Shown here piece after piece: positions 15,170-22,353 of a stretch of 64,000 nucleotides of DNA (position 1 is its first letter; every line of letters begins with the position of its first letter). The DNA comes from Bacteroidota bacterium. GTDB lineage: Bacteria; Bacteroidota; Bacteroidia; JAHEXY01. The notes beneath the pieces were generated by a model, which was not told where the DNA came from, did not search any database, and saw only the letters and a program-made list of their open reading frames with translations. The position numbers were made by a program, and so were the translations under genes. Location of the stretch: assembly GCA_023251875.1 (NCBI GenBank), contig JAHEXY010000005.1, positions 62,001 to 126,000 of the forward strand, written 5' to 3'.

Positions 15170-16255
15170 ATGCAAAAACTAAAATCTATACTCCGCCCAA
15201 TTGTAGCTTCATTACTTTACGTAATGTATTATCAATTTATCTACAAAAAATTTGAAACTACTAGAAATGGCCATCCTTTAAAAAAAGGAATAACCGCTGT
15301 TGTGTCTGCTAAAAATGAAGGCTACACTATTTTATTTTGTTTAAAAAGTTTAATAGGTTTTGCAGATCAGGTGGTATGTATCGATAATGGATCTAATGAC
15401 GATACGCTTGAAAAAATGAAAAAATTTAAAATGGAGTTTGGCGATAAAATTGAAGTAGATATTTTAGAAATGCCTAATGCTTTGTTGGGCGATTGCCGTG
15501 AAGCGGGATTAAATGCTACTCGATACCAATGGCATTTGCGTTGGGATGCCGATATGGTTTGCAAAACTTCCGGAAATGAAAGTATGTTGCAATTAAGAGA
15601 AAAAGCATTAAAAAATAATCGTCCTCGGGCTATTCAATTGCCTCGCACCAATTTGTATGGAGATTTTTTTCATACCAGTAAATTATATGAAATAGTTGAT
15701 CCGGGAGAGCCTATATTAATAAAAATGTCTACAAAAATAGAGTATAAAGAATTTGGTCGTTTTGATACCATTCGCTTGCCATTTTATTACATAACTGAAG
15801 TAGAAGAAAAAAGATATTATCACCATTGTGCTGGACTAAAATCTGATACCAATCTCATTCATCGCTATTTTTATTTTAATTGGAGAGAAGCCATTAATAA
15901 AAAAGAAACGAGCCAAGATTTTGAAACCTATAAAAATGCAGATGCCTTAAAACAATTTGGAACAACAAATTCTTGCTCTCTAAAATACCGTTACCAACGT
16001 CAATGTGTGCAACAATACATTAAATATGATGCAAAAAAATACGGTGATTATCCTGATGTTATTAAAGAGGAACTAAAAAAGGGAAAGGAAAGATTCAAAA
16101 TTATCTACAAAAATAATAGGCCTTTTATTCGAATAGATGAGGAGGATATTGAAATGAAGAACTACCAACCCAATACAGAAGATCTTGCCTGGGATCCTAA
16201 AAAATTCTTGGAAAAACTGGTTTCGCCTAGGGAATTGGAAATAATTTTTTCGTGA
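15170..16255 (+). CDS. Glycosyltransferase family 2-like protein
   Basis: 361 residues, GT-A fold. 'TAVVSAKNEGYTILFCLKSLIGFADQVVCIDNGSNDDT' is the GT2 nucleotide-binding start, and 'WHLRWDADMVCK' holds the DxD motif for metal and UDP-sugar. A hydrophobic N-terminal segment ('PIVASLLYVMYYQFIY') may associate with the membrane. It follows the WlbA/WlbB-like pair on the same strand and may transfer their product or a sugar next to it, which is an inference from neighbourhood only. Confidence 0.82.
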   Translation: MQKLKSILRPIVASLLYVMYYQFIYKKFETTRNGHPLKKGITAVVSAKNEGYTILFCLKSLIGFADQVVCIDNGSNDDTLEKMKKFKMEFGDKIEVDILEMPNALLGDCREAGLNATRYQWHLRWDADMVCKTSGNESMLQLREKALKNNRPRAIQLPRTNLYGDFFHTSKLYEIVDPGEPILIKMSTKIEYKEFGRFDTIRLPFYYITEVEEKRYYHHCAGLKSDTNLIHRYFYFNWREAINKKETSQDFETYKNADALKQFGTTNSCSLKYRYQRQCVQQYIKYDAKKYGDYPDVIKEELKKGKERFKIIYKNNRPFIRIDEEDIEMKNYQPNTEDLAWDPKKFLEKLVSPRELEIIFS

Positions 16256-16281
16256 ACAATTTTATTTAAAACAGAATTAAG

Positions 16282-16947
16282 TTATTCTTTTATTTTTTCA
16301 ATAAAAGGGATTACAGGCATATCATTTACAATAATACCCACGCCCAATTTTTGTATTTTCTGTGCTTTTTTATCAATTGAAAGTACCCAGTTTAACCCAA
16401 TAATATGGCTATAGATAAGCATTTTTGACAATAAATTTGTTTTTCCTGCACTTTGTTTGCTATAGGCAATAGCATTAATGGCAATTAAACCAAGAGATTC
16501 TAAAACATGCTTGGTCATCGCTAAATGCATTTGCTTTTCTTTTTCAATTTCAATAATATTTAACAACTCCTTTTTTACTAAAATGCTAATTGCATAAAAA
16601 TCATTTTTCTTTAATCCGAGTTGTACTTCTTTTTTTAATTCCATTAAAATACTCTGCAATAATTTTGATTCTGCATCAGTAAGTTCCTTAACATACAATG
16701 GGTTTTGATCAAAAGGGGATATCGCATCCATAGAAGCAAAATCATTTTCAACTATGGGGATTCCTTTTTTATTGTATTTTTTTGCCCAGCAATCAATGAG
16801 TAAGGCTATTGGCAGAATAAGAACTTCAGAAATAATTAATTGATTGGAAAGAGATTTGCTTTTATTCTCAGTAAGCTTGGCATATTGCTTACGCCTTTTA
16901 ATATTTACTTTTATTGCATCAATAAGGTGTTTGGTAAAGCCTTCCAT
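16282..16947 (-). CDS. Protein of unknown function (221 aa)
   Basis: A predicted soluble, helix-rich, Lys-rich protein without signal peptide. Two hydrophobic stretches ('NQLIISEVLILPIALLIDCW' and 'LGLIAINAIAYSK') could be buried helices. There is no catalytic motif I recognise. It is convergent with the glycosyltransferase (26-bp gap) and followed upstream by degenerate hairpin repeat copy 4. Codon use looks like its neighbours. Confidence 0.7.
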   Translation of the reverse strand: MEGFTKHLIDAIKVNIKRRKQYAKLTENKSKSLSNQLIISEVLILPIALLIDCWAKKYNKKGIPIVENDFASMDAISPFDQNPLYVKELTDAESKLLQSILMELKKEVQLGLKKNDFYAISILVKKELLNIIEIEKEKQMHLAMTKHVLESLGLIAINAIAYSKQSAGKTNLLSKMLIYSHIIGLNWVLSIDKKAQKIQKLGVGIIVNDMPVIPFIEKIKE

Positions 16948-16990
16948 AAAACATTAGAATAGCATTTATATATTTAAGATATTCCAAACT

Positions 16991-17025
16991 CCCCTTCTCT
17001 CTTTAAAGAAGAATGGGATAAGGGC
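16991..17025. repeat. Dispersed CCCTCTCC hairpin repeat, copy 4 (degenerate)
   Basis: CCCCTTCT and AAGAATGGG arms with mismatches, followed by ATAAGGGCATGAAAA, which resembles the tails of copies 3 and 7 (AAGGGCATAAAA and GAGGGCATAAAA). It lies between the unknown protein gene and the dsbD stop. Confidence 0.55.
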
Positions 17026-17032
17026 ATGAAAA

Positions 17033-19006
17033 TTATATCTTAGAGCTACTGTTAAAAACTTTTTTTCCACCATCTAAAAACCGAATAAATTTCTCTATAT
17101 CCGGATCATAACCCTGAGGCGCAATTAAAGGATTGCCATCATAATCAACCAATACATACCAGGGCTGAGAATTTGTTTTGTATTTAGAAATCTGCAAATC
17201 ACTCCATTTATTGCCAATACTTTTTACTTTGTTTCCTGTAGTGCTAGAAACATATCGTTCTGTTTCGGGCAACAACGTTTTTTCATCTACATAAAGCGAA
17301 ATTAAAACGTAATCGTTTTGCAAGCGCTCCAATACTCTCGGATCTGACCAAACTTGCTCTTCCATTTTTCTACAATTTACGCAGGCCCATCCTGTAAAAT
17401 CGAGCATAATGGGCTTGCCACTTTCTTTAGCATATTTTACACCTTCGTCATAATCATGAAAACAATTTAAATTATGCGGACAATGTGCTGGATCTCCAAC
17501 AATTTTTTCACTGGTTTTATTACTATTTGAATTTACAACAACCGTTGCCCCTGCTCCAAAACCATTTGGCGATTCACTATAAAATTGAGGAGGAGGAAAT
17601 CCGCTAATTAATTTTAAAGGAGCTCCCCATAATCCAGGAATCAAATAAATAGTAAAAGAAAAAAACAATAGCGCAAAAACTGCCCTTGTAACAGAAATTT
17701 TAGTTGTATCATCATCATGAGATAATTTAAACATCCCCAATAAATAAAATGTTAAAGCTGAGAAAATTGCTATCCAAATGGCAAGAAAAATTTCACGCTT
17801 TAACAAACCTGCTTGCACAACCAAATCGGCATTAGATAAAAATTTAAAAGCTAAAGCTAATTCTAAAAACCCCAGTGTAACTTTTACCGTATTAAGCCAT
17901 CCTCCTGATTTTGGCAGTGAATTAAGCCACCCCGGAAAAGCAGCAAACAAACCAAATGGCAATGACAAAGCCAATGCAAAACCAAACATCCCCATAAATG
18001 GAGATAAATAAGATCCGCTTACCGCTGCTTGAACTAATAATGTTCCAATAATAGGCCCTGTGCAAGAAAACGAAACCAAAGAAAGCGTAAAAGCCATGAA
18101 AAAAATACCAATCAAACCACCTTGGTTGGAGGCATCATCAGCTTTGTTTATCCATGAACTTGGAAGTGTAATTTCAAAAGCGCCCATAAATGAAATTGCA
18201 AAAACAATTAACATGATAAAAAATGCCAGATTAAACCATACATTGGTAGATAAGGCATTTAATGCATCTGCCCCAAATACAATGGTAACTGCCATTCCCA
18301 ATACAACATAAATTACAATGATTGATATGGCATAAATAATGGCATTTCGTATACCCTTAGCTTTTGTTTTACTTTGCTTGGTAAAAAAAGAAACCGTTAA
18401 GGGAAGCATTGGAAAAACACAAGGAGTTAGTAATGCCAATAAACCACCTAAAAACCCTGCTAAAAAAATTCCCCAAACATTATTTGATGCATTGGGGTCG
18501 CAATTGGGTTCTATATTAATGGGCTGCATACTTGCCAAATCTTCTTTACTAAAATGAAAAGTAAATTCTTTTGTTTCGGGAGGCAAACACATTTTATCAT
18601 TGCACACCATAAATTCTAATGAGCCTTTTAAAGTAAAAGTATCAGCAGAAAATATTTTTACTTTTTGAGTAAATGCAACTTCTTTATTAAAAAATCGCAA
18701 TTCCATTTCAAAATTAGGGTCGTATTCTTTTACCGGATTGGGTTCTATAACACTATCTGTAATGGCATAGTGCAAACTGTCTTTTTCAAAAGTAAATGAA
18801 GTGGGTATAGGACCTCCTTCAGCTAAATGCTGAGAATACACATGCCAACCCTCTTGAATACTTGCTTTAAAGGTAAGTTCCGTTTCTCCGTTTTTAATTT
18901 CCGATTTTGAAAACTTCCATTCAACCGGATGGTAAACTTCTTGGGAGAATGAATAGTGAACAATGAATAATGAACAATAAAGTATAAGGAGTTTCTTTAC
19001 AATCAT
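17033..19006 (-). CDS. dsbD: Thiol:disulfide interchange protein DsbD
   Basis: 657 residues. The signal peptide (about 1-22) ends 'FIVHYSFSQ'. The N-terminal DsbD-alpha-like domain (about 25-150) has a Cys pair in 'FMVCNDKMCLPPETKEF'. A CcdA-type membrane core (about 178-470) carries Cys in 'LTPCVFPMLPLTV' and in 'VSFSCTGPIIGTLLV'. The C-terminal thioredoxin domain has CxxC in 'FTGWACVNCRKMEEQVW' near residue 540. This is the full three-domain electron relay that moves reducing power from cytoplasmic thioredoxin to periplasmic proteins. The signal peptide coding region is made of a 14-bp tandem repeat typical of non-coding DNA. Confidence 0.93.
   Translation of the reverse strand: MIVKKLLILYCSLFIVHYSFSQEVYHPVEWKFSKSEIKNGETELTFKASIQEGWHVYSQHLAEGGPIPTSFTFEKDSLHYAITDSVIEPNPVKEYDPNFEMELRFFNKEVAFTQKVKIFSADTFTLKGSLEFMVCNDKMCLPPETKEFTFHFSKEDLASMQPINIEPNCDPNASNNVWGIFLAGFLGGLLALLTPCVFPMLPLTVSFFTKQSKTKAKGIRNAIIYAISIIVIYVVLGMAVTIVFGADALNALSTNVWFNLAFFIMLIVFAISFMGAFEITLPSSWINKADDASNQGGLIGIFFMAFTLSLVSFSCTGPIIGTLLVQAAVSGSYLSPFMGMFGFALALSLPFGLFAAFPGWLNSLPKSGGWLNTVKVTLGFLELALAFKFLSNADLVVQAGLLKREIFLAIWIAIFSALTFYLLGMFKLSHDDDTTKISVTRAVFALLFFSFTIYLIPGLWGAPLKLISGFPPPQFYSESPNGFGAGATVVVNSNSNKTSEKIVGDPAHCPHNLNCFHDYDEGVKYAKESGKPIMLDFTGWACVNCRKMEEQVWSDPRVLERLQNDYVLISLYVDEKTLLPETERYVSSTTGNKVKSIGNKWSDLQISKYKTNSQPWYVLVDYDGNPLIAPQGYDPDIEKFIRFLDGGKKVFNSSSKI
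18951..18978. repeat. 14-bp tandem repeat inside the dsbD signal peptide
   Basis: GAATAGTGAACAAT (18951-18964) is followed directly by GAATAATGAACAAT (18965-18978), one mismatch, and preceded by a partial third unit. Read on the minus strand it encodes 'CSLFIVHYS' in the signal peptide. Confidence 0.75.
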
Positions 19007-19098
19007 ATTTTAATTTATTCGGTTTTTTATAAAGATATAAAAACAGATGTTTTTGCCAATAAACTATTTACTTGTATTATCAGTTAGTCTAAATTAAT

Positions 19099-19106
19099 TA
19101 CCTTTG
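19099..19106 (+). promoter_or_regulatory. -7 box (TACCTTTG) of the M13 peptidase gene
   Basis: TACCTTTG, 28 bp before the ATG at 19135, matches TAnnTTTG. A TTG at 19072-19074 is 24 bases upstream, longer than the usual spacing, so the -33 box is uncertain. Confidence 0.5.
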
Positions 19107-19134
19107 CCATTCCATTTTTCAATTCAACTATCTT

Positions 19135-21189
19135 ATGCAAAAAAATAAATTTTTCTTATTTGCTATCGCTGCATTATTTTTAACAGCAGCTTGTAATAAT
19201 ACATCAGTCGAAAATAAAGAAACACCTAAGGCAGATATCCTTCAATCAAATTTAGATACAACTATTAGCCCTGCTAAAGATTTTTTCTCTTATGCCAATG
19301 GTGGTTGGATAAAACGCAATCCAATTCCTGAAACCGAAAGTCGATGGGGAATTGGTAATTTGGTTGATGATGAAATCAATGCCCGTCTTAAAAAAATAAG
19401 TGAAGAGGCTGGTGTTGCAAAAGACATACAAAAAGGGAGTGCAACACAATTGATTGGCGATTTTTATACCAGCGGAATGGATTCTGTAACTATAGATAAG
19501 CAAGGCATAGAGCCATTAAAAGATGAACTTAAAAAAATAAATGATTTAAAAAATACAAAAGACCTAATTGATAGGATTGCTCAAATGCAAATAGAACAAG
19601 TTGGGCCATTGTTTTCGTTATATATTGGTCAAGATGAAAAGAATTCGTCTGTAATGTCTTTGCATCTGGTTCAAGGTGGCTTGGGTATGCCTAATCGTGA
19701 TTATTATGTAGATAATGATACACGTACTAAAGATATTCGCGAAGCCTATAAAACCTATATGCAAAAAACATTTGTATTATTGGGAAATAATGATGCTATA
19801 GCACAAAAAAGTATGGAAGACGTAATGCAGCTCGAAACTTCATTAGCGAGCGCATCAAGAAAATTAGAAGAATTACGTGATCCCTACAAAAACTACAATA
19901 AAAAATCTATACAAGATCTTTCTAAGCTTTGTGTTTCTATTGAATGGAAAAGTTTCTTTTCTCAAATTGGTGCATTAAACATTGACAGTGTAATTGTTGG
20001 CCAACCTGAATTTTATACTTGCGTAGATAAAAATTTAAAATCTGTTTCTATTGATGTGTGGAAAAATTATTTGACTTGGCAATTGGTTGCCAACTTTAGT
20101 GATAAATTAGGAGGGGAGTTTGATAAAGAACATTTTCATTTCTATAATACTGTTTTAAGAGGTCAAGAAAAACAAAAGCCAAGATGGAAACGCGTAATGA
20201 ATGATGAAAACAATTTAATTGGAGAATTGCTCGGCCAACTTTTTGTGAAAGAATATTTTTCGGTTGAAACTAAAAAACGATATACTGATTTAGTAGATGC
20301 CATTATTGCTTCTTATGAAGAGCATATTAAAGGCTTAGATTGGATGAGTGATGTAACCAAACAAAAAGCATTAACCAAACTTCATTCCATCACTAAAAAA
20401 GTAGGTTATCCGGATAAATGGAGAGATATGTCGGCTATGGAAATTGGCAAACAGCCTTATGTGATTAATTGTATCAATGCCAATAAATGGTGGTGGTTTT
20501 ATGAAGTAAATAAGTTAGGCAAACCGGTTGATCGTACCGAATGGGACATGAATCCTCAAACCTATAATGCGTATTACAATCCATCAAATAACGAAATTGT
20601 ATTGCCTGCTGCATGTTTTGCTATTGCAGGGGTTAAAGACAGTGATTTAGATGATGCCGTAATTTTTGGTTATGCAGGCGCTTCAACCATTGGGCATGAA
20701 TTAACGCATGCTTTCGATGATGAAGGCCGGCAGTTTGATGAAAAAGGAAATCTCAATGATTGGTGGACAAAAGAAGATGCAGAAAAATTTCTTACTAAAA
20801 CAAAATTATATGTTGATCAGTTTAATAGCTATGTGGTATTAGACAGTCTTCATGTAAACGGAAAAGCAAGTTTGGGAGAAAACATTGCCGACTTAGGCGG
20901 AATAGTAGTAGGTCTTGATGCATTTAAAAAAACAGAGCAATATAAAAAAGGAGAAAAAATTGGAGGATTAACGCCTATTCAACGCTTCTTTTTGGGTTAT
21001 TCATTAGGTTGGTTGTTTGAGCAAAGAGATCAAAATTTGGCAAATCAAATACATACAGATGTACATGCACCGGCCAACTTACGTGTGAATGGGCCATTTG
21101 CTAACGTGCCTGCATTTTATGAAGCCTTTGATGTAAAACAAGGAGATGCTATGTGGAGAGCCGATGATATTAGAGTAAAAATCTGGTAA
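19135..21189 (+). CDS. M13-family (neprilysin/PepO-like) zinc metallopeptidase lipoprotein
   Basis: 684 residues. Lipoprotein signal 'LFLTAACNN'. The M13 N-terminal lobe begins 'DFFSYANGGWIKRNPIPETESRWG'. The substrate-binding 'NAYYNPSNNEIVLPA' (NAYY motif) is present. The zinc site is H521-E-L-T-H525, with the third ligand in E582-N-I-A-D586. The C-terminus ends 'DIRVKIW', similar to the usual M13 tail (CxVW) but without the Cys. All catalytic residues are present and the length is normal. It would be an oligopeptidase facing the periplasm or the surface. Confidence 0.95.
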   Translation: MQKNKFFLFAIAALFLTAACNNTSVENKETPKADILQSNLDTTISPAKDFFSYANGGWIKRNPIPETESRWGIGNLVDDEINARLKKISEEAGVAKDIQKGSATQLIGDFYTSGMDSVTIDKQGIEPLKDELKKINDLKNTKDLIDRIAQMQIEQVGPLFSLYIGQDEKNSSVMSLHLVQGGLGMPNRDYYVDNDTRTKDIREAYKTYMQKTFVLLGNNDAIAQKSMEDVMQLETSLASASRKLEELRDPYKNYNKKSIQDLSKLCVSIEWKSFFSQIGALNIDSVIVGQPEFYTCVDKNLKSVSIDVWKNYLTWQLVANFSDKLGGEFDKEHFHFYNTVLRGQEKQKPRWKRVMNDENNLIGELLGQLFVKEYFSVETKKRYTDLVDAIIASYEEHIKGLDWMSDVTKQKALTKLHSITKKVGYPDKWRDMSAMEIGKQPYVINCINANKWWWFYEVNKLGKPVDRTEWDMNPQTYNAYYNPSNNEIVLPAACFAIAGVKDSDLDDAVIFGYAGASTIGHELTHAFDDEGRQFDEKGNLNDWWTKEDAEKFLTKTKLYVDQFNSYVVLDSLHVNGKASLGENIADLGGIVVGLDAFKKTEQYKKGEKIGGLTPIQRFFLGYSLGWLFEQRDQNLANQIHTDVHAPANLRVNGPFANVPAFYEAFDVKQGDAMWRADDIRVKIW

Positions 21190-21194
21190 AATAA

Positions 21195-21233
21195 AATACA
21201 AGACACAAATTGCACGAATTTGTGTCTTGTATT
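21195..21233. terminator. Bidirectional terminator hairpin
   Basis: A perfect 17-bp inverted repeat (21195-21211 and 21217-21233, core AGACACAAATT / AATTTGTGTCT, loop GCACG) lies between convergent genes: 6 bp after the M13 peptidase stop and 19 bp after the Rieske-like lipoprotein stop. Confidence 0.75.
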
Positions 21234-21251
21234 TGGGTTAGGTGAGAGCCC

Positions 21252-21668
21252 CTAATTATATACATGCAATATTGTTCCATCAAAGGTAGTACGGTATTGC
21301 TTTAAAGAAAGCGTAGCAGGCGTTTGAATAGCCATTCCATTATCAATTTCAAATTTTGAGAAACAACAAGAATCTACCGCAGTAAAATTATTTGATTCTA
21401 CTTCAATTTGCCCACAAGTATTTTCAGGTTCGTAAGTGCAATGCCTGTCATAAGCCATAATCTCATCAATAGATTTTCTATATAATAAAATTCCTCTCGA
21501 GCCTCCTGTAACATACATCCAACCTCCTACACTATTTAAATTAATGTACAAAGGATCTGTAACGTAAATGGTAAAATTTACCGTAACATAAGGAATCACG
21601 CTTGCATCTTTAGAGCATGAATTTGCTATTAATAATAAAACAATTAAAATATTTTTAGTGATCTTCAT
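21252..21668 (-). CDS. Rieske-fold-like lipoprotein lacking His ligands
   Basis: I start at 21668 (MKITKNILIVLLLIANSCSKD), since the six residues before it precede a standard lipoprotein signal; this gives 138 residues. The arrangement 'GGSRGILLYR', 'IMAYDRHCTYEPENTCGQ', 'AVDSCCFSKFEIDNGMAIQTPATLSLKQY', 'DGTILHVYN' follows the Rieske [2Fe-2S] domain. However, the two ligand pairs should be CxH and CxxH, and here read 'HCTY' and 'CCFSKF' without the His residues. It probably keeps the fold without a cluster. The Cys residues may form disulfides. The function is unknown. Confidence 0.7.
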   Translation of the reverse strand: MKITKNILIVLLLIANSCSKDASVIPYVTVNFTIYVTDPLYINLNSVGGWMYVTGGSRGILLYRKSIDEIMAYDRHCTYEPENTCGQIEVESNNFTAVDSCCFSKFEIDNGMAIQTPATLSLKQYRTTFDGTILHVYN

Positions 21669-21786
21669 GATCTCAAAATTAGGCAATATCTTTGTTTATA
21701 AATTCGTTTGAGTATTTTTTTACAATAAACAAGCTCTGATTAAAATAAAGTTAGAAATTGAAAAATATTCTCGTATAAAAACTATA

Positions 21787-22104
21787 ATGAAACTATTTCG
21801 AAAAATAATATTCTTTTCTTTTTTTATACTGCTGGGCTATGCTAGCTATGCTCAAGATGCTTCCTCATCTTCATCATCAACTCATTTATCCAGAAAACAG
21901 AAAAAAACTGCTAAGCGAAAACAAAAACAAATGGATAATGCTAAAAAAATAGAAGAAGATTTAAAAGAATTGCATTGGAAACATCAAACAAAAAATACAC
22001 AAAAACGAATGAAGCGCTCACGTAAAAAAGCCCTTAAAATGGATAAAAATCAAGCCCAAACTTCTAAATGGAAACAATGGTGGTATCGTAGAAAAAGGAA
22101 ATAA
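21787..22104 (+). CDS. Small, very basic exported protein of unknown function
   Basis: 105 residues. A clear signal peptide ('IIFFSFFILLGYASYAQ') is followed by a Ser run and then about 75 residues dominated by Lys, Arg and Gln ('RKQKKTAKRKQKQMDNAKK', 'MKRSRKKALKMDK') ending 'WKQWWYRRKRK'. The mature protein would be strongly positive, predicted as a helix. Possible roles are binding of LPS, surface polysaccharide or extracellular nucleic acid, but none is supported directly. It is a single gene with no close partner. Confidence 0.65.
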   Translation: MKLFRKIIFFSFFILLGYASYAQDASSSSSSTHLSRKQKKTAKRKQKQMDNAKKIEEDLKELHWKHQTKNTQKRMKRSRKKALKMDKNQAQTSKWKQWWYRRKRK

Positions 22105-22206
22105 CATTCCGATGAACCTCATTTTTTGTTTTTTACCCAATCAAATTTACTCCTCATATTTGTAGATATGGGCTTAAACAAATTTTTTTTTGTTAAAAAT
22201 ATTTCC

Positions 22207-22243
22207 AAACTCCCTCTCCCTTTGGGAGAGGTTAGGTGAGGGC
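22207..22243. repeat. Dispersed CCCTCTCC hairpin repeat, copy 5
   Basis: Arms CCTCTCCC (22213-22220) and GGGAGAGG (22224-22231), loop TTT, tail TTAGGTGAGGGCTT. It lies upstream of the promoter of the TonB receptor gene. Confidence 0.8.
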
Positions 22244-22269
22244 TTATTAAACATATAAACATGTGAACC

Positions 22270-22298
22270 TTGAAACTTCAAAAAAATATTTATCTTTG
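22270..22298 (+). promoter_or_regulatory. Complete Bacteroidota promoter of the TonB-receptor/T9SS/PorV operon
   Basis: A TTG (-33 box, 22270-22272) and TATCTTTG (-7 box, 22291-22298) are separated by 18 bases, which fits the Bacteroidota consensus closely. Transcription would begin near 22304, leaving a leader of about 50 nt before the ATG at 22354. Confidence 0.7.
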
Positions 22299-22353
22299 CC
22301 GTCTTTAAATTTCTTTAACATTCTTTAACCCTTTGCTAATATAAAATAATATT

